Shown here: positions 33,246-44,555 of the stretch, piece after piece
How positions within the stretch are numbered: the stretch's first letter is position 1
How the letters are laid out: every line of letters begins with the position of its first letter
DNA from: Eucommia ulmoides
Lineage: Eukaryota; Streptophyta; Magnoliopsida; Garryales; Eucommiaceae
Reading direction: 5' to 3'
Assembly (NCBI GenBank): GCA_016647705.1
Contig: CM028333.1
Span: 6,107,616-6,171,615, forward strand
DNA: 64,000 nt
Made by a program: the position numbers and the translations under genes
The notes under the pieces: model-generated
The model's database searches: none
The model's input: the letters and a program-made list of their open reading frames with translations, nothing else
Told to the model about the DNA's origin: nothing

Positions 33246-34409
33246 TGCAGTAAAAATCCTCAATTGATCTCAAGAAATAGTTAATGTTGTGCAATAAGCG
33301 AGTTTTGATGTGGGGGTTTGTTTGTGTTCATAGTTGATTTGGGTGTTTATGTATATATGTAGCAAAAATGATAAACTATAAAACATTTCAAAATTTTGAT
33401 TTTTATCCCTGTACTTGAATTTCACAGCTTGCACATAAGAGCTTTGCTCAATTGTTGTTCAACAATTGCTCTAAAAATCCTTAATTGATCTCAAAGAAAT
33501 AGTTAATGCTGTGGGGGTTTGTTCCTGTTCATAGTTGATTTGGGTGTTTGTATATATGTACTGTGATTTTCGTTGTGCGTTTATGCTTGATTTTGCTAAT
33601 GTGATTACGGATTCTAAACCTCATTTATCAATGTGATTTCAGTTTGTAAACCTTGTTGATATTTGATTTCTTGAAATATTTATTGTTTGGGTTGTTAGAA
33701 TTGTTGATGTGTAACAAAAATTTCATATTTGAAGTCGATTTCTTGTATTTCCCTTTGGTTTCATCTCGTTGGTGATCTTTGATTCCGTTGAGATTTTTAA
33801 TGTGTAGCAAAAATGATAAATTGGCATCTTGGATTTTTTAATTTCTCTCTCCCTCTTTTTATTGTTGATGTTTTAGTTGTTGAGATGGTTAATGTGCAGT
33901 ACATATTACATATTGAATTCATGTTATTGAATTTCGCTGTGGTTCCATCTCGTTGGTGATGTTTGGGTTGTTAGGATTGTTGAGAAAATAATTATTGTAT
34001 AGCAAATACACTGTTTAATTCATGCTACTTAAAAAAAGGGCAAAAGGTGCTCTAAAGAATAGTCACTGTGTGGCAAAGTAGATGTTGAGTTCTTGGTTTG
34101 AATATCTATCTTCTTCTTTTTCATTGGTCATGTTTGCTTTATTGAGATTTTTACTGCATACCAAAAATCCATGTGGGGCCTTGCTTGGATTAAATAGTTT
34201 GTTACTTTTTATTTTTCATGTGAGTTTGTCGAGAAAAAACTATTGTGTAGCAGAAATTGATGTGGGATTGTTGATCAAAAATTATTGTGATGTAAAAAAT
34301 CGATGTTTGGAACGTTTTGAATTATCCTGTTCTTCCCACACATTGTACATGTTCATATGATCATCCCCCTCCCCCCACGTTCTTTGGGGTTGTTGTATAG
34401 TTAAAAAAT

Positions 34410-34435
34410 ACTGTGCAGTACTATTACTGCACAGT
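34410..34435. repeat. Short perfect palindrome
   Basis: ACTGTGCAGTA is followed after a four-base loop by TACTGCACAGT, an 11-bp perfect stem. A further ACTGTGCAGTA copy follows at about 34448. It lies inside the 93-bp array. Confidence 0.8.
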
Positions 34436-35904
34436 GCATTAAAAATTACTGTGCAGTAACATTATTGTGCATTAAATATTATTATCCATCCATTAGTTTT
34501 GATCATAAGAATGATTGTGTTTTACTTGATGTGGAAATAATATCTTCTGTTCTGTGAAATGTGATGTCATCCACTCTGCTTTGGTCTTTCTTTAGATTTA
34601 TAGAGATTATAATTGTGGTATAAGAATTGATATTTAGTTAATATGTAGCAAAAAGCAAATGTTTGATTTATAGGGATTATTACTGTGTAGCAAAAATCAC
34701 GAACTGAAGACTTGTTTTTTATTCACAATTTGTTACTTTTCACTATTGATGTGTAGTTCTTAATCAAATTGTTACTGTGATGAAAAAATTAATGTGTATT
34801 TAATGTGTAGCAAAAATCACATATTGTCATCTTGGATTTTCGAATTGCCCTCTCCCGCTTTTTCATTGTTAATGTTTGGTTATAGAGATTGTTAATGTGT
34901 AGCCAAAATCGCTCATTAAATTCTTGGTTTTGAATTTCCATCTTGATTCTTTTTATAGTTGATATGAGTTGTTGAAAAAAATAGTTATTGTGTATTAAAA
35001 ATTGAATATTAAATTCTTGTTTTGTATTAACCTCTTGTTCCTCTTTATAGTTGATGTGGGTCCCTGAAAAAGTTATTGTATAGCAAAAATTCTATGTTGA
35101 ATTCTTGTTTGAAGTTCCATTTAGTTACTTTCCGTTGTTGATGTTTAATTTCTTTAAATAGTTACTGTGTAGCAAACATTCACAATTAAAATGAAATCTT
35201 GGTTCTTTTCTATCTTATTGGTGATGTTTGGTTTATTACAATATCTAATATGTAGCAAAAATCACATATATTTCCGCCTTGGATTTTTGAATTTCCCTCT
35301 CCCGCTTTTTCATTGTTGATGTTTGGTTGTTGAGATTGTTAATATGTAGCCAAAATCGCTCATTAAATTCTTGGTTTTGAATTTCCATCTTGATCATTTT
35401 CATAGTTGATGTGATAATTGTTGAAAAAAATAGTTAATGTGTATTAAAAATCAAATATTGAATTCTTATTTTGTATTAACCTCTTGTTCCTCTTCATAGT
35501 TGATGTGGGTCGTTTGAAAAAGTTAATGTGTAGCAAAAATCAATTATTGAATTTTTTATTTGAATTTCCATATTGTCCCTTTCAATTGTGGATTTTTGCT
35601 ACACATCTTTTGTCTGTTGATGTAGTGAGTTATTTGGATAGTTACTATGTAGAAAAATTCCGCAAAAGAAATCATGTTTTGAATTAGCATTTGTTTGAGT
35701 AATTTTTAGCATTGAATATTAACTGGAAATTGGTGATATTTCGGCTCTTGAATTAGTTAATGTACAGTATAATTCTAGTGTTCCAATTTTTTGATTTTTT
35801 ATGTTTGATACTCTCTTCAATTTCATTTGTTGTATATGCATGTTCTTGGATTTGGTTACTATACAGTAAAAATCAATTTTTTGAATTCTTTGAGATATTT
35901 AATG

Positions 35905-36260
35905 TGTAGTTTCACCCAGGGAGGAGAGGCGCGTGAAGAAGTCTAGTTCTAGGGGGAGAAACTTCAATCAAAATTGGAAATCAACCAGGGAAGCAACCAT
36001 TTTTCTTCTGCAACAATAATTTCTTAGCAGTGAAGGGTTCTTTATCCTCCCGAGAAGAATCTTGTTGCGGTTGTCCGTTGGGGTAAACACCGTTTCTAGT
36101 GTCGCTACTGCAGTGTTGTCGCCGTTGATTCCAAGCACCAATCTCGTCCATTACCAGCGCCTCGCCGTTGATTCCAAGCACCGATCTCGTCCATTACCAG
36201 CGCCGTCGTCGTCCATTACCAACACCGTCGCTGTCCATCTTGTCTACTACTGCACCATTT
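35905..36260 (+). other. Leader-like module B with a 43-bp tandem duplication
   Basis: The order of words parallels module A: CAGGGAGGAGAGGCGCGTGA, AAGTCTA, ATCAAAATTGGAAATCAACC, CCATTTTTCTTCTGCAAC. Within it GCCGTTGATTCCAAGCACC begins two tandem 43-bp units (36121-36163 and 36164-36206, one difference), followed by further GTCCATTACCA repeats. Its GC content is well above the surrounding array. The 80-codon frame across it is repetitive and has no known homologue. Confidence 0.55.
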
Positions 36261-37257
36261 TTGGTTTGCATTTCCATCATTGTACCATTCTTGTTGATGT
36301 TTAATTTAATGAGATTTTTACTGTGTAGTAAAAATCAATCATTGAAGTCTTGTTTTGGATTAATATCATGTTACTTTTCATTGTCAATGTGGGCTATTGA
36401 AAAAATAGTTATTGTGTAGCAAAAGTAGATCTTAAATTCTTGGTTTGAATATCCATCTTCTTCTTTTTTATTGTTAATGTTTGATTTATTGAAATTTTTA
36501 CTATGTAGCAAAAATCCACAATTGAGTCTTGTTTTAGATTAAACATCTTGTTATTTTTCATTTTGATATGGGGTTATTGAGAAAAATAATTATTGTATGG
36601 CAAAAATTGATGTTTAATAATATGTAGTGAAAATCAACGTTGAATTCTTGATTTGAATTTTTCATATTCTTCTTTTTCATTGTTTTGATGTTTGAGTTGT
36701 TGAGATAGTTACTGTGTAGCAAAAATCCATAATTGAAGTCTTGTTTTGAATTTCCCCTTAATTCTTTTCATAGGTGATGTGGGTTTGTTGGAAATAATTA
36801 CTGTGCAGCAAAAATTAATGGTGAATTCATGATTTGAATTTTCCATATACTTCATTTTCATTTTTTGACGTTTGAGTTATTGAATTATTTACTATGTAGC
36901 AAAAAAACCACACCTATAGTCTTGTTTTGAAATTTTCTTTTCTTCCTTAACATTGTCAGTTGCTGTACATTAAAATTTCAACAATTTGGGAATTGCAAGG
37001 TTGTAATTTTTTGAATTCTTTGATTATTATCTAAAATCATCAAAAATTATAGTTAGCTTATGAATTTGAAACTACTGGTCAGGGTTTAGAAACTAATATC
37101 AGTTGAAGAACTAGTTGGTAAAAATTGAGTCATTGTAGGCACTAGTTCAATTTCGGTCCAAACCACTCAAACTTCCATTGACCTTCCAAAAAGGGAGACT
37201 TGGAATATTGAACCCCAAAAGAGAATTAATATGGCACTGGTTCAATTCCATGCTTCT

Positions 37258-37356
37258 CTAATTTATGAAGAACCAATATGAAGAACTAGATTTTTTCAAA
37301 AAACTAGTATCAAAATTATATTAGTTTTTTGAAACAACTGGTTCTTCATAAATTAG
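37258..37356. repeat. Inverted repeat, hairpin-forming
   Basis: CTAATTTATGAAGAACCA (37258-37275) is exactly inverted at 37339-37356. Inside it, TTTCAAAAAACTA (37294-37306) is exactly inverted at 37322-37334. An RNA of this region would fold into a long imperfect hairpin of about 100 nt. It may be a small MITE or a foldback locus. Confidence 0.8.
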
Positions 37357-37744
37357 GAATTTGTTTTTTTGAAACTATGGTTGGTTAGGAATTTTATTTT
37401 AGGTTATTGGTAAAATTGAGTCAATGTACCTTGGCACTGTACTCTTAAAAGTATTACCGTAACGAAATAGAAAATTAAAATTTTGCTACATCGTAGTGTT
37501 CGTGAAAAGTTACTATAGTAAAAAGATTACTGTATAATAGAATTTTGTAAAAAGCTTACTGTATAGTAAAATTTCTTGAATTATTTACTGTGTAGTAAAA
37601 AAATCACACCTATAGTCTTGTTTTGAAATTTCATCTTCTTCCCCAACATTGTTATTGTTTGAGTTGTTGTACATTAATATTTCAATAATTTGAGAATTGT
37701 AAGGTTGTAATTTTGTAAATTCTTTTATTATTATCTAAAATATT

Positions 37745-38600
37745 GATAATAATCATAAAAAAAATTAGATATTAATATGGAATTTGGTGGAATTTTCCTT
37801 CTTTAGCTTGATTGATGAGAAGTAGAAATAGAAAGCTTCAATGAAGGAATTTGGTGGAATTTTCCTTCTTTAGCTTGATTGATGATTCTAAAAATACATC
37901 AACAATTCTTCCATCTCTCTCGTGATTGTGTGTGAAATGCAAACATTAGGTTTTCTCAAAATATAAATAATTAAATGGGTGTTTTAATGTTTGGGCTTAT
38001 CTGTTGGGGCCCATATAAATATCTATTATGAAAATGGGTGTTTAATTAAAAAATCCTTATTTATATTGTTAATTTCAAAAATATTTGTTGAAAACTACTT
38101 TGTTTGTTGTGGTTGTGTTGGTTATTATCTTGTTTGGTGTTGGTTGTATTTGATAGTATTATTTAGGTGAAAAGTACTTTGAGAATGTTGCATAAACAAA
38201 GCGAACTATGTCGAATTTTTTTTGTGTGAATGCCATTTTAATATTTATGTTACCGTTTGTTTTGTTTTTTTTTGTTTTTTTTTTATATTTTTGTTTCCAT
38301 ATACGTACAGGTTTTTTGTATGGCTAATTGGGCATTTGATGTTTGTTCCACTCTTCCAAGGAAATTCAGGGAGTATTAGTTTAGATTATTTATTTATGTT
38401 AAGTTAGGAGTTCAATTTAATAGTATTCCATTGATGTATTTTTTTAACATTGTTTGGGTATATTAGATTTACGTTCGCAATTATTTGTATATACTTATTC
38501 GGATTTTTGTTGGTAAAGTTTATCTTATTTAATGGAGATTATTATTGGTTAAATTGTTATTTTCCACTAAAATTAAAGAAAAAAAAAGTGGAGTTGTTGC
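37745..38600. other. AT-rich intergenic sequence with a local duplication
   Basis: GGAATTTGGTGGAATTTTCC followed by TTCTTTAGCTTGATTGATGA occurs at 37780-37820 and again at 37847-37887, a 67-bp offset. There is no coding frame. Words GGTGTTGGTTGTATTTGATAG and T runs fill the rest. Confidence 0.5.
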
Positions 38601-39036
38601 TACTACAAAAAATGTAATAGCTGTTACGTTTATTGGTTAAGTTGTCATTTGCCATTAAATGTAAAAATAAATATTAACTTTAGTTTTTAGTGGCATTTAA
38701 AATTGTCACTATACAAAATTTAGATAGCCGCTAATTTTTTTATATTTGGGGGTTAAATCGTTATTCGCCACTAAATATAAAAATAAATATTTAATATTTT
38801 TATTGAATTATTTTTAGTGGCATTTAGATTTGCCACTATATGAAATCTAAATAGTCGCTAAATCTTTTGTATTTAGCGGCTAAATCTTAGCGGCAATTAT
38901 AAATTAGCCGCTATAACCTATAGCGACTGCAGTATTAGTGGCAGTTGTATGAATTGTCGTTAAAACTTTTAGCGGCTAAAAAATGAGTTTTTAGCGGCTA
39001 ATAGAATTGCCGCTAAAGCACGTTTTTGTTGTAGTA
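38601..39036. mobile_element. CACTA-like non-autonomous element
   Basis: The ends are inverted: TACTACAAAAAATG on the left and, read in reverse complement, TACTACAACAAAAACG on the right. The interior is packed with subterminal-type motifs TTAGCGGC and GCCGCTAA or GCCACTAAAT in both orientations (38670-39020), typical of En/Spm-type MITEs. I could not show a 3-bp target duplication, and the first base of CACTA is changed, so the ends may be off by one or two bases. It shares its motif set with the orphan end at 16321. Confidence 0.65.
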
Positions 39037-39039
39037 TTT

Positions 39040-39164
39040 GTGGATGTTCATTCAAATTTTTTAAACAAATATTTCAGTTCACTCAAATTTTGCTCAAATC
39101 ATCGTTCAAACGTTTTGTGTGGATGGTCACTCAGACTTTCAGAATAAATATTTCATTTCACTTA
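39040..39164. repeat. Repeat family GTGTGAATGTTCACTCAGTA, left part
   Basis: Units reading roughly TTTTGTGTGAATGTTCACTC, AGTATTT, AAATATTTCAGTTCACTCAA, ATTTTGCTCAAACAATGGTT occur here, continue after the MITE at 39682-39830, and occur once at 16230-16320. The period is about 85-100 bp. The Harbinger-like MITE at 39165-39678 is inserted in one unit. Confidence 0.65.
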
Positions 39165-39678
39165 GGTCCTGTTTGGTAACTGTTTCCATTCCAAAAATTC
39201 TCATTCCATTCCCAGATTTTTGGGAATTCTGTTTGGAAATAGCGTTTAGTAATTTTTGTTCTCATTCCCATTCCATTCCCATTTGGGAATTGTGCCAATT
39301 TTTTTCTTGAGAAATGAGAAATAAAAAAAAATTATTTCTTATTATTCTCATTCTATTCCCAATATATATTACTATTCATCCGCCGCCGCTAGCCACCGTC
39401 CGACGGCCATCTCAGGCGACCGTCGCCGGTCACTTCCGGCAGTTCGCCATCGTCACCCACCAGCCGCCGTCGCCGTCAAAAAAAAAAAAAAAAACTCAAT
39501 AAAATAAAATAAAATGATTTTAGGATAAAATCGTTACCAAACGCGATTCTTTTCCCAAAACAAAAAAAAAAAATTATCGTTACCAAACGCGATTCTACTC
39601 TCAAGAAGGAAACAAAATTCTCATCCCATTAACATTACACTGCTAGAATGGAAACAGAAACGGTTACCAAACGCCACC
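39165..39678. mobile_element. Harbinger/Tourist-like MITE with TTA duplication
   Basis: The left end GGTCCTGTTTGGTAACTGTT and the right end, in reverse complement GGTGGCGTTTGGTAACCGTT, are inverted over about 35 bp. The 514-bp unit is flanked by TTA at 39162-39164 and 39679-39681, the duplication expected of PIF/Harbinger elements. The inside has CATTCCCATTCCATTCCCA-like runs and a CGCCGCCGC/CCGTCG segment with no coding frame. It interrupts a repeat unit whose halves continue on each side, supporting the insertion call. Confidence 0.75.
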
Positions 39679-39830
39679 TTAATATTTCACTCAAACAATG
39701 GTTCACACTTTTTGTGTGAATGTCTACTAGTATTTCATAACAATATTTCAGTTCACTCAAATTTCACTCGACAATAGTTCACACATTTTGTGTGAATGTT
39801 TACTCAGTATTTGAAAACGATCAAAATATA

Positions 39831-41216
39831 TAGGTGAATAAACAAAAACTCCTCAAAAATCAATAAAAAAAAAAAAAAAAAAATCACTTGAACATTCACT
39901 GATCAGCAAACCATAATGAACATTCATCAAAACATAGACAAAATGAAATGAGCATTCACAAATAACAACAAATTCCAGATTTGAACGCCAAATCTAAACA
40001 CAAATAAAACTCCAAGAACAACAAATCGACGAAATACAACTGAGGACAACCAAGAACAACTATAGACCAAAATGAAGAAAGAGACGATCAGATCTGGAAG
40101 AACAAATCGCTGCACCGGTAAATGATACAGGAGAGAAGGATGACCTCCTTCATCGTCTTGTCATCTTGTCCAACGATTGGAGGAACAGATGGCACTGTAA
40201 ACACATCTTGTTTGGCAACTGGAAGAACAGACGTCTCATTAGGCGACTAGAAGAATAGACGGCAACCTCAGCGAACGGAGCGGCGAACACATCTTCATCC
40301 AGGCTTAATGTGTAAAAAATATACGAAAAAGTATACTAGAAACTTGTAAATTTGAGTAGAATAAAAACAATAAATAAATAAAACAACAAGTGATTTTCTA
40401 GATTTTAGAATAGTAAGTGATTTTCTAAATTTTCACAAAAATAACAGCACTTGAATTATAAAAAACTGTAGGATAAGAAATCATAACATATCTTTTCGTG
40501 AAGGGTAGACTTGTGCTTGATCGTGATTTTGTTATAAACCCATTTGAGAATTCAATTTGTCTTGTATTGGATCTCTCTTTTTGGAGGGCTAATGAGAGAG
40601 GCAGACGGTTGGTAAGGTGAGATTAGGGTTTCTAAATATTTACTTCAATTTTATTTTTATATATAAGGATATGAATGTCGCTTCATAAAATTAGTCAACA
40701 GTCAAAAGACTATATACTAAAAATATTTTTAAAAAAAGTTACATTATAACATAACTGTTTAAAAGGATTTTTTTTCCATATGAACTCTTAAATAAGGGTT
40801 ATATTTATAGAGAGTTTTGATTTACGCTTGATTCTATTTAGAATAAGGTGCATGGTTGAAGAACAACTTCAACATTATAAAATTACGTTTTGGAATAGAG
40901 TAAAACTTTAGATAATGTTTTCTAGTAAAATTCAACTCAAATTTAATCTTGAATCAAACAGCTTTCCAATGTAAAATACAACAAAAATATCAATCAACAT
41001 ACCCAAAAAAAAAAAACTTACATTTGTACACATTCTTACACGCAAAAAAAAAAAGAAAAAAGAAAAGGAAAGACAAGGTAAGACGAAGCAAGAAGAATGT
41101 TTTCGAGGGTTCGAACATCAGAGAGAAGTAGCAGCATTTTCTTATTCAAAATATACAAAAATTGTCGATAATGTTGTGTCCTCAACCAGTCAAAGATGTC
41201 TTGGCAACGAGATGAG
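39831..41216. other. Intergenic sequence
   Basis: A runs lie at 39869-39887 and 41045-41056. A minus-strand leader-like stretch (about 40090-40310) has repeated GGAAGAACAGA or GGAGGAACAGA words. No frame has recognisable homology. The right end touches the truncated copia relic. Confidence 0.4.
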
Positions 41217-44130
41217 TTAGTGCACACGTTTATAGTACATGTTTCGAAGCTTTTTATACTTGGGAACAAATGTTCCAAGATCAATCTCCTTGTTGACAGG
41301 CTGCCATTGGATCATCTCTGATTCCTCGAAGGAGATCCGAGGCATATTTGGCCTGAGATATAAAATATCCATCAAAACCCGATGAGACTTCAAGACCAAG
41401 AAAATAGGTGAGCACGCCAAGGTTCTTTATCTCGAATTGGCTACTTAGAAACCTTTTGAGTTCAGAAATGCCACGTATATCATCTCCAGTGATAACCATA
41501 TCGTCCACGTATAGTAAAAGAAGGATAATACCATTGATAGTATGGCAAATAAACAGAGCCGAATCATGAGCACTAGGTGTGAACCCAAACTGATAAATTG
41601 TAGTGTTGAATTTTGCAAACTAGGCACGTGGAGCTTGTTTCAAACCATATAGAGCATGGCGGAGCGACAAACTTATTTCGAGGGGCAACCAGGTCGGGAG
41701 GGGTATGTATATATACTTCCTCAAGAAGATCACCATTTAGAAACGCATTTTTGACATCCATTTGAAAGAGAGTCCATTTTCGAATAGCGGCGATAGCAAG
41801 AAGTGTACAGAAAGATGTTAACCTCGCCACGGGAGCAAATGTCTCTTCATAGTCAATACCATATTCCTGAGGAAATCCTTTGGCAACAAGTCGGGCTTTA
41901 TATTGTTCAACAGAGCCATCAGAGAACATCTTAATCAATCTTAAACACCCATTTACACCCAATAGAAGTTTTGCCAGGGGACAGATCTACAATATCCGAG
42001 ATATGAGTTTTGGTGAGGGCCTGAAGTTCTTCGTCCATTGCTTTTTGCCAAAGAGGATTAGTACTAGCCTCCTTATAGGATTGAGACTCATGCAGATGAA
42101 GTATAGTATAAAAACAATGAAAATTAGAAAGGTAATATGGAGGATGGGTTACCTTGGTAGAGCGGCAAGGGTGATCTGGGGCGTGGGTGTCAACGAAAGG
42201 CAGTACAAGATCATCAACCACAGGAGAAGTCTCAGGCATGGTCGCTGGAGTTGGAAGGGTGAGATCAGCTAGTGGTTCTGGAGTGGGTTTGGCTGATGGT
42301 TCTAGGATGGACTCAGCATAAGGTGTAGGGCTAGGCTTAACTGGTAGTGCTGGAGTAGACTCAATAGTAACTGGAACTGTATTATTTGGAAATAACTCAA
42401 TGGATAGATCATTGAAGAATTTGGAGTTGGTGAGGGTTGACATGTCAAATGATTGTAAGGAAAAAAACATTTGATGTTCTCAAAAGACGACATGTCGCGA
42501 GATATGAATGATTTTAAAAATAGGATCCCAGCACCGATACCCTTTATGTTCGATGCCATATCCAAGAAAATAACACAAACGAGCCCTTGGTTCCAGTTTG
42601 TTGTGTTCATGTGGTTTCAAAAGAACAAAACAGGCGTAACCAAAGACTCTGAGTTCAGAATAATTGGAACTTTTATCGAAAAGACGTTCAAATAGAGACT
42701 GGTTTTGGATTGTAGCAGAAGGGACACAGTTTATTGTATTGACGGCGGTGAAGGCAGCCTCACCCCAAAAATGCTCAGGACATGATGAAGAAATGAAGAG
42801 AGCGCGAACTGTGTCAAGAATATGTTTATGTTTGCGTTCGGCTCGTCTATTTTGTTGGGATGTACTAGGACATGAGCGATGGGAGAGCGTGCCATTTTTA
42901 CGAAACAGGTTAAGAAAAGCACGGTCCTTGTATTCCATTACATTATCTGAGTGAAAAACTTTAATATTTCTAGAAAATGGGGTTTAAACCATAGAAGAAA
43001 ACTCATAATATATTTAGAATAGTTCGGATCGATGTCTCATAAGAAACAACCATGTATATCAAGAGTAGTCGTCCACAAAGATAACAAAGTAACGAAGGTC
43101 ACCCATTGAGGCATGAGGAGAGGGCCCCCAAATATTAGAATGAATTAGATCAAAGGGTGTAAGGGAAATAGACTGACTCTCTTTGAAAGGTAGGGCTGGT
43201 TGTTTTGTAAGTTGGAAATGAACACATTTGAAGAACTCATGCTGAACTGAACCTAGCTGACCGCTAGAGATAAGCGATTGGAGTTGGTTAGATGAAGTGT
43301 GGCCTAGACGAGCATGCCAAAGTTGGGATGGTGAGAGAGACACTGGTGGTTGTGGAGATAAAGATGATGAAGAGGATAGTGACGGCGGTGGTAAGGTTGC
43401 ACAGGTTGATGAAGGGATATTTGGTTGTGGTGATGGTGGAGTTGGAGATGGAAGATATAAATTGGTAAGTTCAAATAGGCGTCCAACCTTACGACCAGTC
43501 CTAAGAGTTTCTCCTGTCCAAGGATCTTGCACACGACAACCACTATTAGAAAATATGACTTCAAATCTCAATTCACAAAGTTGTCCAACAGACAAGAGAT
43601 TTAAGGTGAGTTTTGGAATCAAATGCGTGTCAAGAATAGAAATATGGGAGGTAGAAACCTGACCGATATGTGTAACAGGCATTTGAGAACCATCAGCAAT
43701 ATGAATACTAGGGATATTCATCATGGATAGTTTGGTTGAAAAAATATTGGGATCAGATACTATGTGATTATAACAGGCAGAATCAAAGAACCAAGATGAA
43801 TTACCTGTAGTAAGTGAGAGAGCAGGGGAAAAATTTGTACTAGTACTAATTTTGGAAAAGATATGACAGATAAATGAGGCCAAATCTACAATAGACATGG
43901 TGATAGTAGAGAAGGTAGGGTCCGAACCCTCTTTGGCATTGAAAATGGGCGAAGAACTCATAGGCATCGCTATTGAACCTGGAGAAGCTATTGTCACTAA
44001 TGGATTTAGAATGCCAAAATCATCCATGAACCGATATGAAATCTCTAAGAACCGAACAAAAAATGGGTAAACCGGCGTAGAAACCAGACAAATATAAAAG
44101 AATATATATTTTGTGCGTCTCAAATCACAA
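41217..44130 (-). pseudogene. Ty1/copia polyprotein relic (protease to reverse transcriptase)
   Basis: Reading right to left on the minus strand, the frames give in order: the protease region SSWFFDSACYNHI (the DSGA motif altered to DSAC); a GAG-pre-integrase LWHARLGHTSSNQLQSLISS; the integrase start PFDLIHSNIWGPSP; the integrase C-terminal half (NRRAERKHKHILDTVRALF..., ELRVFGYACFV); and RT (LWQKAMDEELQALTKTHISD, YKARLVAKGFPQEYGIDYEE, TLFQMDVKNAFLNGDL, then YVDDMVITGDDI). RT ends after TYFLGLEVSSGFDGYFISQA with a decayed tail, and RNase H is absent, so the 3' end including its LTR is missing. Several frameshifts and stops separate the pieces. The gag leader continues to 44555, is cut by the LTR element, and resumes at 53680. 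Confidence 0.9.
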
Positions 44131-44555
44131 AACGGAGGCCGGAAACAAAATCAGAACATCGAAAAACCGCAGAAACTATTCCAAGTTTGCAGAAAACCGG
44201 TCAACAAAGGTTTGAACCGGGACAAAGAAGTATTGATGACGTAGCAAGGGTTGAGGTGGCAGTCAATGCTGATGTGGCAAAGGTCAAAACTGATGTGTTA
44301 AAGTCAATGTTGACATGGCGCTGACGTGGCAGCAACAGAGAATAACAGTAGTGCGTTGATCTAATACGATTTTGCAGTAGCCTGTTCAAGTCGCGTGTGT
44401 GGGTGCGTGAACTGTAACCAGGCAACGAGACTTACGTTTTGGAATCGTCTCGCCGATCCAGTTTCGATGGTATATTGTGAGTTTAATTTGGAGCTCTAGT
44501 TGAGGCGGTAAAGCCCAAAATTCGAGACGTCATGGCTAGCGGTTACTGCAGGCTG
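44131..44555 (-). mobile_element. Copia gag/leader remnant left of the nested insertion
   Basis: This is non-coding as it stands. It contains repeated TGACGTGGC/GATGTGGC/GACATGGC words (44235-44325), a short degenerate repeat. It connects the protease-proximal frame at 44123 with the 5-bp duplication GGCTG at 44551-44555 where the Tat-like element sits. Confidence 0.45.

Larger units (their letters stand above)
33640..37700 (+). repeat. Degenerate tandem array of about 93-bp units (TGTAGCAAAAATC motif)
   Basis: The word TGTAGCAAAAATC or a close variant recurs near 33705, 33800, 34245, 34684, 34800, 34895, 34990, 35080, 35170, 35250, 35342, 35437, 35527, 36322, 36500, 36712, 36800, 36890 and 37580, mostly 80-97 bp apart. 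Between the motifs a loose consensus runs: attcttgttttgaattt, ccatcttgttctttttcat, then tgttgatgtttggttgttga, then gatagttactg. A higher-order copy is clear: 34803-35090 matches 35250-35537 over about 290 bp, an offset of 447 bp or five units. Module B interrupts the array at 35905-36260. It is T-rich on the plus strand and non-coding. Confidence 0.85.

Noticed and set aside
33640..37700. CRISPR-like array
   Set aside because: The repeats are degenerate, near 93 bp and contiguous, with no conserved short repeat/unique spacer pattern; the genome is plant.
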